This document shows, one piece after another, positions 1 through 10,754 of a stretch of 64,000 nucleotides of DNA; the stretch's first letter is position 1; every line of letters starts with the position of its first letter. The position numbers were made by a program, and so were the translations under genes. Source of the stretch: Microbacterium sp. C5A9. GTDB lineage: Bacteria; Actinomycetota; Actinomycetes; Actinomycetales; Microbacteriaceae. Where the stretch lies: NCBI RefSeq assembly GCF_022627955.1, contig NZ_JABXGD010000001.1:620001-684000 (forward strand), in the 5' to 3' direction. The notes beneath the pieces are model-generated. The model was not told the origin of the DNA. It made no database searches and worked only from the letters and a program-made list of their open reading frames with translations.

Positions 1-2
1 TC

Positions 3-2795
3 CTCGTGCCCCAGGGAAACCTGCGGATGATGGTGATCGGGCACGAGAATCGCGCGGCGACGCCGGGAGAGATCGCCGCGATGGCCGCCCTCCTCGGCGA
101 CGCGCTGGATGCGGGGGCGTTCGGCATGTCCAGCGGTCTCACCTACACGCCCGGGATGTACGCCGACACCGCCGAACTCGAGGCGCTGTGCCGGGTCGTG
201 GCCGAGCGTGGGGGCTACTGGGCTCCGCACACGCGCAGCTACGGCGGTGCCGCGCTCGACGCGTACCGCGAGGCGGTCGACATCGGTCGGCGCACCGGAT
301 GCCCCGTGCACCTGACCCACGCGACCATGAACTTCGCGCCGAACCGAGGTCGTGCCGCGGAGCTCCTCGATCTCGTCGATCAGGCACTCGCCGACGGCGT
401 GGACGTCACACTCGACACGTACCCCTATCTGCCCGGAGCGACGACGCTGGCCGCGCTGCTGCCCAGCCGCCTCTCCGAGAGCGGCGACCTGCTCGGCACG
501 ATCGCCGCCCTCGATGAGGGGCAGCGCGAGGTCGTCCGGATCGAGCTGGAGGACATCGGCTGCGACGGCTTCCACGGTGAACCCGCCGACTGGGAGGCGA
601 TCCAGATCGCGGGCACCGGCGATCCGGCCCTCGCCGACCTGGTCGGACGAACGGTGGCCGAGATCGCGGGATCGTCCGGGCGCCGTGCCGTGGACGTCGT
701 GCTCGACACGATCGTCGCCGACGCCGGTGCGACGAGCATCCTGATGCACATCGGAGACGAGCAGAACGTCCGAGCGATCATGCGCCACCCGCGGCACTGC
801 GGCGGGAGCGACGGGATCCTGATCGGGGCCCGCCCGCATCCGCGCGGTCGAGGCACGTTCCCGCGCTATCTCGGCACGTACGTGCGCGAGCTCGGCATCC
901 TCACCCTCGAAGAGGCGGTGCGGCACCTCTCGGGTACCCCCGCGGCACGCCTCGGGCTGGACCGCGGTGATGCGCCGCGCGGTGTGATCCGCCCGGGGGC
1001 GACGGCCGACCTCGTGCTGTTCGACCCCGCGACGGTCGATGCCGGCGCCACCTTCGAGCACCCCCATGAACCGCCGATCGGCATCGTCGAGGTGCTCGTG
1101 GGCGGTGTGCCCGTCGTCGTCGACGGCGCCGTCACCGGGGCTGCACCCGGACGAGCGCTCCGGATGCCTCCACCGCCGCACCGGGCCACGGTGCCCGCCG
1201 TCGAGTCGACGATCGACTCCGGCGCCGAGCCGTTCGCCTGGACGGAGCGCACGCCGATCGTCGCCTCCGCGGATCTCGCGGCCTCCGCCTCTCGTCTGCG
1301 CGGGGAGGAGGGGGCTGCCGAGGGTCCGCCGATCCTGCTGCGCGTCGACCCCGCGATCGGGCTCGAGCCGTTCGCGCGCGACCGCGTGACCGATGAGGCG
1401 TTCCGGATCACCGTGACGGCTCAGGGCGTCGACATCGTCGGAGCGACCCCCGCCGGTGTGTTCCGCGGGGCGACCGTGCTCCGCCAGTTCCGTGCGCCCG
1501 GAGACGCACGCCGCCGCATCCCTGCGGGCACGTGGCAGGGTGCTCCTGCCTTCGCGTGGCGCGGAGTGATGCTGGACGTCGCGAGGCACTTCCGTCCGGC
1601 CGACGATGTGCGTCGCCTGATCGATCTGCTCGCCGACCACCACCTCAGCGTGCTGCACCTGCATCTCACCGATGACCAGGGCTGGCGCTTCGCCGTGCCC
1701 GGATATCCGCGACTCACCGAGGTCGGCGCCCGTCGCGAGGCGACGCAGCGGGGACACGGGCCTGCCGCGACCGTCGAACCGGGCGTGCACGAGGGGCACT
1801 ACACCGACGCCGAGATCCGTGATCTCGTCGCATACGCCGCCGAGCGGTTCGTGACCGTGGTTCCCGAGGTCGAGCTGCCGGGGCACATCCAGGCGGCGCT
1901 CGCGGCCTACCCCGAGCTCGGGAACGTCGACGCCGGTGAGCCGATCACGGCGCCCTGGGAGCGATTCGGCGTGAACCCGCGCACGCTCGCCCCCACAGAC
2001 GCGGCTCTCGCCTTCGGCAGGGCGGCGATCGACGCGCTCTGCGAGCTCTTCGACTCCCCGTGGATCGGGATCGGGGGCGACGAGGTGCCCGTCACCGAGT
2101 GGGACCGGAGCGACGCGGCGCAGGAGCGGATGCGTGAGCTCGGCCTGGCCACGGCACACGACGTCCAGCCGTGGTTCACGGCCTGCTTCGTCGAGCATGT
2201 GCGCGCCCGCGGGCGCTCGGCGCTCGCGTGGGACGAGGTGCTGGAGGGCGACGTCCCCGAGGGGGTGAGCGTCCTCGCGTGGCGGGGCCCCGTCGCGATG
2301 CGGGAGGCGCTGGATCGGGGGATCCCCGTGATCGCGTGCCCCGACCTCGAGGTCTACCTCGACTATCCGCAGTCCGACTCCGTCGAGGAGCCGATCAGGG
2401 TGGGGCCTCCGCTGTCTCTGGAGACCGCCTACGGCCTGCAGATCGACGACCGCGCTGAGGGGGGACAGTCGAACGTCTGGACAGAGCATCTGCCGACCAG
2501 GGACCGGGTGGACTTCGCGATGTTCCCCCGGCTCGCGGCCATCGCCGAACGGCTGTGGGACGGGGGAGCGCCGCGGGAGTTCGAGGGCTTCGCGCGTCGT
2601 CTGCCGGTGCACCTGCGGCGGCTGGCGGAAGCAGGGGTGCGGTATCGTCCCCTGAGCGGTCCGATGCCCGACCAGCGGCGTCCGGGAGTGCCGGGGAAGC
2701 CCCTCACCCGTGCGGCGCGGGAGGAGATCGTCGCGGGTCTCGTCGCCCGTCTGATCGACCGGTCCGCGTCGGTACCAGGTTCACCCATCCACTGA
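3..2795 (+). CDS. Fusion of N-acyl-D-amino-acid deacylase and GH20 beta-N-acetylhexosaminidase (5' partial)
   Basis: The reading frame is open to the window edge, so the true start lies upstream; residue numbers below count from the GTG at position 6. Residues 1-395 are the C-terminal two thirds of a D-aminoacylase-type amidohydrolase: HLTHAT (metal region), DTYPYLPGATTLAALLP, GGSDG (Asp269) and the closing HPHEPPIGIVEVLVGG block are family signatures. Residues ~400-515 look like the GH20 N-terminal domain. Residues ~517-880 are a GH20 catalytic barrel with GVMLDVARHF, HLHLTDDQGWR and the catalytic Asp692-Glu693 pair in GIGGDE. The GH20 half should release terminal GlcNAc/GalNAc; the other half should hydrolyse an N-acyl-D-amino acid or similar amide. 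The downstream ROK regulator, ROK kinase and nagB place it in amino-sugar salvage. The N terminus is not visible, so secretion cannot be judged. Both domain calls are firm; the joint substrate is inference. Confidence 0.88.
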   Translation, partial: LVPQGNLRMMVIGHENRAATPGEIAAMAALLGDALDAGAFGMSSGLTYTPGMYADTAELEALCRVVAERGGYWAPHTRSYGGAALDAYREAVDIGRRTGCPVHLTHATMNFAPNRGRAAELLDLVDQALADGVDVTLDTYPYLPGATTLAALLPSRLSESGDLLGTIAALDEGQREVVRIELEDIGCDGFHGEPADWEAIQIAGTGDPALADLVGRTVAEIAGSSGRRAVDVVLDTIVADAGATSILMHIGDEQNVRAIMRHPRHCGGSDGILIGARPHPRGRGTFPRYLGTYVRELGILTLEEAVRHLSGTPAARLGLDRGDAPRGVIRPGATADLVLFDPATVDAGATFEHPHEPPIGIVEVLVGGVPVVVDGAVTGAAPGRALRMPPPPHRATVPAVESTIDSGAEPFAWTERTPIVASADLAASASRLRGEEGAAEGPPILLRVDPAIGLEPFARDRVTDEAFRITVTAQGVDIVGATPAGVFRGATVLRQFRAPGDARRRIPAGTWQGAPAFAWRGVMLDVARHFRPADDVRRLIDLLADHHLSVLHLHLTDDQGWRFAVPGYPRLTEVGARREATQRGHGPAATVEPGVHEGHYTDAEIRDLVAYAAERFVTVVPEVELPGHIQAALAAYPELGNVDAGEPITAPWERFGVNPRTLAPTDAALAFGRAAIDALCELFDSPWIGIGGDEVPVTEWDRSDAAQERMRELGLATAHDVQPWFTACFVEHVRARGRSALAWDEVLEGDVPEGVSVLAWRGPVAMREALDRGIPVIACPDLEVYLDYPQSDSVEEPIRVGPPLSLETAYGLQIDDRAEGGQSNVWTEHLPTRDRVDFAMFPRLAAIAERLWDGGAPREFEGFARRLPVHLRRLAEAGVRYRPLSGPMPDQRRPGVPGKPLTRAAREEIVAGLVARLIDRSASVPGSPIH

Positions 2796-2809
2796 TGTAA
2801 CGTTTCGGT

Positions 2810-2840
2810 AACCCTCCCGGCGCGGCGCCGGGCTGGGGTT
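2810..2840 (+). terminator. Intrinsic-type terminator after the GH20 fusion gene
   Basis: AACCC and CCCGGCG pair with CGCCGGG and GGGTT around a 3-base loop, giving a broken 12-pair stem. A run of five T follows at 2847-2851. The position just after the stop codon fits termination of the upstream gene. The T-run overlaps the operator of the next gene. Confidence 0.6.
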
Positions 2841-2848
2841 GCACAATT

Positions 2849-2873
2849 TTTGTTCGTAAGGTCTACTAACAAA
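2849..2873 (+). promoter_or_regulatory. Inverted-repeat operator directly before the ROK regulator start
   Basis: TTTGTTCGTA and TACTAACAAA are inverted copies (9 of 10 positions match) around a 5-base centre AGGTC. The right arm ends one base before the ATG at 2875. An A/T-rich dyad of this size is typical of ROK (NagC/XylR) repressor sites. The close spacing suggests autoregulation by blocking the transcription start. Confidence 0.65.
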
Positions 2874-2874
2874 C

Positions 2875-4062
2875 ATGTCCGTATCGGATGAACAGCGCCC
2901 AACGACGACGCCGGAGTACGCCGGTACGAGTGCTCACGCCTTCGGCCCCGGTCGTCATCTGCGCTCGCGCTCGAAAGTGCTCCCGGAGCACGCGCGAGGG
3001 CACAACAGGGCGCTCGTCCTGCAGACCCTGTACCACTCGGGCGCCATGAGCCGGGCCGACCTCTCGCGCGAGACCGGTCTGACCCGGGTCACGATCTCGG
3101 ACCTCGTCGCGGAGTTCATCGCCGACGGCATCGTGGTCGAGATGGGCGTGCGCGAGACCGTGGGCCCAGGCAAGCCGCCGATCCTCATCGACATCGACCG
3201 CATCGGCCACCAGATCATCGGAATCGACCTGTCCGGCCCGCACGCGTTCGTGGGGGCGCTGCTCAGCCTCGACGGCGATGTGATCGAGCGTCGCGAGGTG
3301 CCGCGGCCCGACAGCGCCGACGGTGACGCCACGTACGCGGCGACCCTCTCTCTCGCGCGGGCGCTCGTGGCGACCGCGACGCAGCCGATCCTCGGAGTCG
3401 GCATCGGGACACCCGGTGTGGTGCGGCCAGACGGCGTCGTCCTGAGCTCGCCGAACCTCGGCTGGAGCAACCTGCCGCTGGAGGCGAAGCTCGGAGTCGA
3501 CCTCGACCTGCCGGTGCTGGTCCGCAACGACGCCAACGCGGCCGTGCTCGCCGAGTACACGTTCGGCGAGGCCAAGGCCGACTTCATGCTCATCCGCATC
3601 GGCCGCGGCGTCGGCGCCGGGCTCATCACCGGCAGCCAGCCGCTGCTGGGCAGCCGCTTCGCTGCGGGCGAGATCGGCCACGTCACGGTCGGCACAGACG
3701 GCGGACCACGCTGCGCATGCGGCAAGGACGGCTGTCTCGAGGCCTGGCTGAGCGAGACGCGTCTGCGGCCCGCCATCGAGGCGACGCCGGAATCGCGCGA
3801 CGAGATCCTTCGCGATGCGGGCACCCGGATGGCCATCGCCGTCGCCCCGATCGTCGCGGCCCTCGATCTGTCGGAGGTCGTGCTGTCGGGTCCTGCCGAT
3901 CTGCTCGACGGCGTGCTCATCGACGCAGCCGTCCACACCCTGCATGCGCGCACGCTCGAGGGCGTGTTCGAGGACGCGCTCATCCGTCGCACCTCGCAGG
4001 CCGACATCGTGCTGCGGGGGACCGCGGTGATGGTGCTCTCCGGACAGCTGGGTGTCTCATGA
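2875..4062 (+). CDS. ROK family transcriptional regulator (NagC/XylR type)
   Basis: A 395-residue protein. Residues ~40-100 form a winged helix-turn-helix (NRALVLQTLYHSGAMSRADL, then TGLTRVTISDLV). The rest is a ROK sugar-binding domain with the zinc motif CACGKDGC. The usual kinase phosphate loop DxGGT is replaced by DLSGP, so this copy is a sensor and not a kinase. It probably represses the adjacent amino-sugar genes until a GlcNAc-type ligand binds. No Shine-Dalgarno sequence precedes the ATG; a TTGCAC box at 2839-2844 and A/T-rich sequence up to the ATG suggest a leaderless transcript. The ligand is inferred from the neighbours. Confidence 0.88.
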   Translation: MSVSDEQRPTTTPEYAGTSAHAFGPGRHLRSRSKVLPEHARGHNRALVLQTLYHSGAMSRADLSRETGLTRVTISDLVAEFIADGIVVEMGVRETVGPGKPPILIDIDRIGHQIIGIDLSGPHAFVGALLSLDGDVIERREVPRPDSADGDATYAATLSLARALVATATQPILGVGIGTPGVVRPDGVVLSSPNLGWSNLPLEAKLGVDLDLPVLVRNDANAAVLAEYTFGEAKADFMLIRIGRGVGAGLITGSQPLLGSRFAAGEIGHVTVGTDGGPRCACGKDGCLEAWLSETRLRPAIEATPESRDEILRDAGTRMAIAVAPIVAALDLSEVVLSGPADLLDGVLIDAAVHTLHARTLEGVFEDALIRRTSQADIVLRGTAVMVLSGQLGVS

Positions 4063-4102
4063 CCCGCGCGCACGCCCCGAACGGCTGCCAGGACGCCGTC
4101 CG

Positions 4103-5068
4103 ATGACGCACGACAGCATCGCCGACCTCGCCGGTCGGCCCATTCGCGTGGGCCTCGACGTCGGCGGAACGAAGATCGACGCCGTCGCGGTCGGCTCCGA
4201 CGGCGAGATCATCGCGCGGGTCCGTCGCCCCACCGGCTGGGGTGACGACGCCGTGGTCTCGAGCATCGTCGAGGTGGTGAGAGAGCTCGCCGTCGACGGC
4301 GGATTCGCATCGTCGGACGTCGGCACCGTCGGTGTGGGCATCCCCGGGGTCGTCGACTCCGACGCCGGGCGGGTGCTGCACGCGGTCAACCTCGGTGTCG
4401 AGTCGCTCGACCTCGCCGACCGTGTGTCTACGCTTCTCGGTGTCCCCGTGCGGGTCGAGAACGACGTCAAGGCGGCCGCGCTCGGCGCCGCCGCCCTGCG
4501 AGGCGTGAGCGGGTCGATGGCGTACCTCAACCTCGGCACCGGCGTCGCCGCGGGCATCGTCGTCGACGGGGAGATCTGGCGCGGATCGCGCGGGACGGCG
4601 GGAGAGGTCGGTCACCTCTCGGTCGACCCGAACGGTCGTCTGTGCGGATGCGGCCAGCGCGGCTGCATCGAGACCTTCTGCGGAGGCGGGGCGCTCGCCC
4701 GAGCCTGGAACCGGCCGGGCTCGCTGCCCGTGCGCGACATCCTCGACGCCGCCGAGTCCGGCGACGAGCGGGCGACGGCGCTGCGCGCCGACCTGTTCCA
4801 CGGCGGTGCGGCCGCCGTGCGGGCTCTCGTGCTCTCGGCGGATGTCGAGCGCGTGATCATCGGCGGAGGGCTGACCGCGCTCGGCGACCGGCTCTACGAC
4901 GGCATCCGCGCCTCTCTGCACGCCGGGGCGGCGGCCTCGGCCTTCATGCGCTCGCTGCACCTCGACGAACGGATCGAGCTGCTTCCCGCCGGTTCCCCCG
5001 CGGCCGCCTTCGGCGCCGCGGTGGTCGGCGCCACCACCCCTTCGAAGGAGACAGTGTCCCATGGCTGA
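4103..5068 (+). CDS. ROK family sugar kinase, probable N-acetylglucosamine kinase
   Basis: A 321-residue ROK kinase. GLDVGGTKIDA (residues 17-27) is the ATP phosphate loop, EVGHLSVD holds the conserved sugar/zinc His, and CGCGQRGC (Cys181, 183, 188) is the structural zinc site. The neighbouring nagB and hexosaminidases make GlcNAc (or ManNAc) a better guess than glucose, but glucokinase activity cannot be excluded. The ATG at 4103 is preferred because AGGA lies 9 bases upstream; an in-frame GTG at 4052 would overlap the regulator gene. The stop overlaps the nagB start by 8 bases, so the two are translationally coupled. Confidence 0.85.
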   Translation: MTHDSIADLAGRPIRVGLDVGGTKIDAVAVGSDGEIIARVRRPTGWGDDAVVSSIVEVVRELAVDGGFASSDVGTVGVGIPGVVDSDAGRVLHAVNLGVESLDLADRVSTLLGVPVRVENDVKAAALGAAALRGVSGSMAYLNLGTGVAAGIVVDGEIWRGSRGTAGEVGHLSVDPNGRLCGCGQRGCIETFCGGGALARAWNRPGSLPVRDILDAAESGDERATALRADLFHGGAAAVRALVLSADVERVIIGGGLTALGDRLYDGIRASLHAGAAASAFMRSLHLDERIELLPAGSPAAAFGAAVVGATTPSKETVSHG

Positions 5069-5840
5069 AGTCGTCATCGTCGAGAACGCCGCCGCGGCAG
5101 GCGAGCTGGTCGCGGCAGAGATCGTCGAGCTCATCGACCGTCGTGCCGACGCCGTGCTCGGTCTCGCCACGGGTTCCACCCCGCTGCCGGTCTACCAGGC
5201 GCTGCGCACGCGGCTCGCGGGCCGTGACGTGTCGCAGGTGCGGGGCTTCGCGCTCGACGAGTACGTCGGGCTCGACCCCGCGCACGCCGAGAGCTACCGC
5301 TCGGTCATCACCCGCGATGTGGTGGAGCCGCTCGGGCTCGACCCTCGGCGCATCCATGTGCCCAACGGCGCGGCGGAGACGATCCAGCACGCCGGCGACG
5401 ACTACGAGACGGCGATCGAGGTGGCGGGCGGGGTCGACCTGCAGATCCTCGGCATCGGAACCGACGGCCACATCGGCTTCAACGAACCCGGCTCATCCTT
5501 CGCGTCGCGCACGCGGGTGAAGACGCTCACCGAGCAGACCCGCGAGGACAACGCGCGCTTCTTCGACTCGATCGACGATGTGCCGCGGCACTGCATCACC
5601 CAGGGCCTCGGCACGATCCTGCGCGCGCGACACCTCGTCCTGCTCGCGTTCGGTGAGGGCAAGGCGCAGGCGGTCGCCGATGCCGTCGAGGGGCCTCTCG
5701 CGGCCATCCTCCCGGGGTCGGCGATCCAGCTCCACCCGCACGCGACGGTCGTGGTCGATGAGGCCGCGGCATCGCGGCTGAAGCTCGCCGACTACTACCG
5801 GTACACCTTCGCGAACAAGCCCGCCTGGCAGGGCATCTGA
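5061..5840 (+). CDS. nagB: Glucosamine-6-phosphate deaminase
   Basis: 259 residues, the normal NagB length. It converts glucosamine-6-phosphate to fructose-6-phosphate and ammonia in the cytoplasm, the last step that brings GlcNAc into glycolysis. The sequence shows the phosphate-binding LATGSTPLPVYQAL, the catalytic FALDEYVGL region and GTDGHIGFNEPGSSF with the His/Glu of the active site. AAGGAG at 5045-5050 precedes the ATG, inside the end of the ROK kinase gene. The partner deacetylase nagA lies 5 kb away at 10755-11933 on the other strand. Confidence 0.95.
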   Translation: MAEVVIVENAAAAGELVAAEIVELIDRRADAVLGLATGSTPLPVYQALRTRLAGRDVSQVRGFALDEYVGLDPAHAESYRSVITRDVVEPLGLDPRRIHVPNGAAETIQHAGDDYETAIEVAGGVDLQILGIGTDGHIGFNEPGSSFASRTRVKTLTEQTREDNARFFDSIDDVPRHCITQGLGTILRARHLVLLAFGEGKAQAVADAVEGPLAAILPGSAIQLHPHATVVVDEAAASRLKLADYYRYTFANKPAWQGI

Positions 5841-5854
5841 GCCTTCGAGGCTGA

Positions 5855-6262
5855 TCAGGGTCTGGTCGCCGGCCACGCCAGCGGCAGAAGGTGCTCGACA
5901 CTGAGCGGTGCCAGCGGCAGCGTCTCGGCATCGGACGGGGTGATCCAGCGGAGTTCGGCGAGCTCGGCCTGAGCCACCGGCTCCGCCGCTCCGATCGTGA
6001 CGACGAAGGCGTCGGCGACGACCCGATGACCGGGTTCGTTCGCCGCGGCGGAGACGAACGTGCCGAGCGGTTCGAGGTCGGCGGGGCCGAGCTCGAGCCC
6101 GAGCTCCTCGTGCAGCTCTCGGGTGAGCGTCTCGGCCGGCGTCTCGCCGGCCTCGGGCTTGCCTCCCGGCTGCATGAAGCGCGTCGTGCCGTGCTTGCGT
6201 ACGACGAGCACCCGCCGATCCGCATCGAGGATGATCGCTGCGCTCACGTGGATGTCAGGCAT
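5855..6262 (-). CDS. Nudix hydrolase
   Basis: 135 residues with a full Nudix box: GKPEAGETPAETLTREL followed by HEELGL (Gx5Ex7REUxEExGU). It should hydrolyse a nucleoside diphosphate linked to another group; the substrate cannot be read from sequence. It is the last gene of a tight - strand run: its ATG overlaps the end of the flavoprotein gene by 8 bases. It converges with nagB, separated by only 14 bases that hold a short AGCCT-TCG-AGGCT hairpin. Housecleaning or oxidised-nucleotide sanitation is the usual role of such small members. Confidence 0.85.
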   Translation of the reverse strand: MPDIHVSAAIILDADRRVLVVRKHGTTRFMQPGGKPEAGETPAETLTRELHEELGLELGPADLEPLGTFVSAAANEPGHRVVADAFVVTIGAAEPVAQAELAELRWITPSDAETLPLAPLSVEHLLPLAWPATRP

Positions 6263-7619
6263 CGGCGGTGAAGACCTTCCCGGGGTTGAGGATGCCGAGC
6301 GGGTCGAACGCCCGGGTGATCTGCCGTTGCAGCTCCCACTGGTCCTGGCCGATCTCGTCGGCCAGCCAGCGACTCTTGAGCGTTCCGATGCCGTGCTCGC
6401 CGGTCAGCGTGCCGCCGAGGGCGATCGCCGCCCGGAACAGCTCGTCTGCGGCCTCCCAGACGATGGCGGGGGTCTCGTCACCCTCGAAGATGAAGTTCGG
6501 GTGCAGATTGCCGTCTCCGGCGTGCGCCACGGACGGGATCGTGAGAGAGAACTTCTTCTCGATCCGGGCGATCTCGTCGAACATCGCGGGCATGGCGCTG
6601 CGGGGCACGGAGACGTCCTCGATGAGGGTCGTTCCCAGCGCCGCCATGGCCGGATGCATGGAGCGGCGGATGGCGAGCATCCGCTCGCCCTCCTCGCGGT
6701 CGTGCGAGACCTGGGTGGCTCCGTGGTGCGCGGTCAGGATCTCGGCGATCGCGGCGGCCTCCGGGATCGCGGCGGGACCGTCGGTCTGGATGGTCAGCTG
6801 GGCGCTGCCCGCGGCGGGAGCGGGCAGCGTGAGGAGCGCGGAGACGGCTGCGAGGCTCGCGGCATCCATGAGCTCCATGATCGCCGGCTGGATTCCCGAG
6901 GCGGTGACCGCGGATGCGGCGGACGCGGCTGATCGGACATCGGGGAACGTCGCCGTCACCGTGCAGGTGTCGCCGTCGATCAGGCGCCGCAGCTTGAGGG
7001 TGGCGGACACGACCACGCCCAGGGTGCCCTCCGAGCCGATCACGAGCGACGTGAGGTCGAGGCCGGTGACTCCCTTGACGCTGCGGTGCCCGAGATGCAG
7101 CAGCCGTCCGTCGGAGAGCACCAGATCGAGGCCCAGCACCGCGTCTCGGACCACGCCGTACTTGGCGCAGAGGAGCCCGCCCGCACCGGTGGCGATGTTG
7201 CCGCCGACGGTCGAGATCGCTCGGCTGGCAGGATCGGGTGCCCACCACAGACCGTGCTCGGCGAGGGCGGCGTTGAGGTCGGCGTTGATGATCCCGGGCT
7301 CGACGACCGCCAGCAGATCATCGGCCCGGATCTCGTGGATCGCCGTCATGCGGAGCAGGGAGAGGACGATCTCGCCGGCTCCGCCGTTCGCTGCACCGGC
7401 GAGGCCCGTGCCCGCGCCGCGAATCACGACGGGTGTTCGCGTCCGGGTCGCGATGCGCATGACGGCCTGCACATGCTCGACGGACTCGGCGTGCACGATC
7501 GCCAGAGGACGGCCGGGTGCGGCATGGCCGGACTGATCGGCGCGCGCGCTCTCGAGTGCCGAGGGATCGGTGTCGACGAGGACACCGAGCTCTGATCTCA
7601 GCAGATCGAGGGTGCTCAT
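6255..7619 (-). CDS. FAD-binding oxidoreductase, glycolate oxidase GlcD / D-2-hydroxyacid dehydrogenase type
   Basis: 454 residues. The N-terminal PCMH-type FAD domain shows VIRGAGTGLAGAANGG and STVGGNIATGAGG. The C-terminal FAD-oxidase domain shows GEHGIGTLKSRWL and the closing DPLGILNPGK, both hallmarks of GlcD, D-lactate and D-2-hydroxyglutarate dehydrogenases. It likely oxidises a D-2-hydroxyacid and passes electrons to a carrier. The frame stays open far upstream, but the ATG at 7619 starts the conserved N terminus (MSTLDLLRSELG) and overlaps the upstream stop as ATGA. The exact substrate is not resolvable; no GlcE/GlcF partners lie nearby. Confidence 0.85.
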   Translation of the reverse strand: MSTLDLLRSELGVLVDTDPSALESARADQSGHAAPGRPLAIVHAESVEHVQAVMRIATRTRTPVVIRGAGTGLAGAANGGAGEIVLSLLRMTAIHEIRADDLLAVVEPGIINADLNAALAEHGLWWAPDPASRAISTVGGNIATGAGGLLCAKYGVVRDAVLGLDLVLSDGRLLHLGHRSVKGVTGLDLTSLVIGSEGTLGVVVSATLKLRRLIDGDTCTVTATFPDVRSAASAASAVTASGIQPAIMELMDAASLAAVSALLTLPAPAAGSAQLTIQTDGPAAIPEAAAIAEILTAHHGATQVSHDREEGERMLAIRRSMHPAMAALGTTLIEDVSVPRSAMPAMFDEIARIEKKFSLTIPSVAHAGDGNLHPNFIFEGDETPAIVWEAADELFRAAIALGGTLTGEHGIGTLKSRWLADEIGQDQWELQRQITRAFDPLGILNPGKVFTADA

Positions 7620-7987
7620 TCGATGCGACGGCGTCCGCTCACGACGCCCGCGCCGACCGCCACCACGGCGAAGGCGATGCCGATGAGGGGCTGGTCCATG
7701 AGCCACCAGGCGATCGTGACGCCGACGTAGATGAGCAGCTCGACCGCCGCTCGCAGGAACGGATGCAGACGCAGTACCGGGCGCGGCGACAGGAAGAGCG
7801 CCCACACGAGGATCACGACGACGGGGGCGCCGATTCCGAGGATGACGTTCCACGGCAGAGGCCAGGTGGCGAAGCCCCACAGTGCGAGCGTGCCGACGGC
7901 GATCACCAGGACGATCGAGCGGACGATGTCGAGGGCGGTGAAGGTCGGCCGATCGACGCCGGGAACAGAGGCGGGATCCTGGTGCAT
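7616..7987 (-). CDS. YrdB/DUF2568-like small membrane protein
   Basis: 123 residues with about four hydrophobic segments (residues ~22-42, 48-66, 80-98, 100-116). PWNVILGIGAPVVVILVW and the following FLSPRPVLRL resemble the DUF2568/YrdB family of unknown function. It heads the short operon with the flavoprotein and Nudix genes; its stop overlaps the next ATG by 4 bases. The family call rests on motif memory and is moderate. The membrane location is clear. Confidence 0.65.
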   Translation of the reverse strand: MHQDPASVPGVDRPTFTALDIVRSIVLVIAVGTLALWGFATWPLPWNVILGIGAPVVVILVWALFLSPRPVLRLHPFLRAAVELLIYVGVTIAWWLMDQPLIGIAFAVVAVGAGVVSGRRRIE

Positions 7988-8016
7988 GGATCCAGTCTAT
8001 TCGCCGTGCGGAGTGC

Positions 8017-10351
<2,335 letters not shown>

Positions 10352-10537
10352 TCTCCATTCTCTCTCCGATCTTTCCTGCACGCCACCCCACGAGAGAGAT
10401 CTCCTGCATCAGAACTCGATTTAAGAATCCCAGATCAGCAGCATTATCCAGAGTTCACCGAAGAAATCTCGAAGATTTTCTGAGAAGTCGCGTAATGAAT
10501 CGGGGTCGTCTTCGTCTCATCACATAGAGACAGCCAC

Positions 10538-10561
10538 GAGCTCCACCGGGGGGCGGAGCTC
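10538..10561. other. Hairpin GAGCTCC/GGAGCTC
   Basis: A perfect 7-pair inverted repeat with a 10-base G-rich loop, 4 bases before the next hairpin. Function unknown; it may be part of the transcription end of nagA together with the two following dyads. Confidence 0.45.
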
Positions 10562-10565
10562 AGGT

Positions 10566-10586
10566 GCTCATGCAGGGGGCATGAGC
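10566..10586. other. Hairpin GCTCATGC/GCATGAGC
   Basis: A perfect 8-pair inverted repeat with a 5-base loop (agggg), directly next to the preceding hairpin. Tandem dyads this close suggest a structured RNA end or a protein site. Confidence 0.45.
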
Positions 10587-10661
10587 GCAGGCACGGCGGG
10601 TCGGGAGCCTCGGGGGAGGAGTTCTCGACTCGCCGCTCTGAGTGGGGGGGGGATTCGTGAA

Positions 10662-10691
10662 GGGGCCGCCGATCTGGGGAACGGCGGCCCC
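10662..10691 (-). terminator. Probable terminator hairpin downstream of nagA
   Basis: GGGGCCGCCG pairs perfectly with CGGCGGCCCC around a 10-base loop, 63 bases past the nagA stop on the - strand. The flanks TTCGTGA and TCACGAA are also inverted copies. There is no T-run; a C-run follows on the - strand, so it would act as a T-less actinobacterial terminator. Confidence 0.55.
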
Positions 10692-10754
10692 TCACTCACG
10701 AAGAAGAAGGCACCGGAGAGCGCAGGGTTGCGCGTCGATGCGCGCAGAGTGAGG

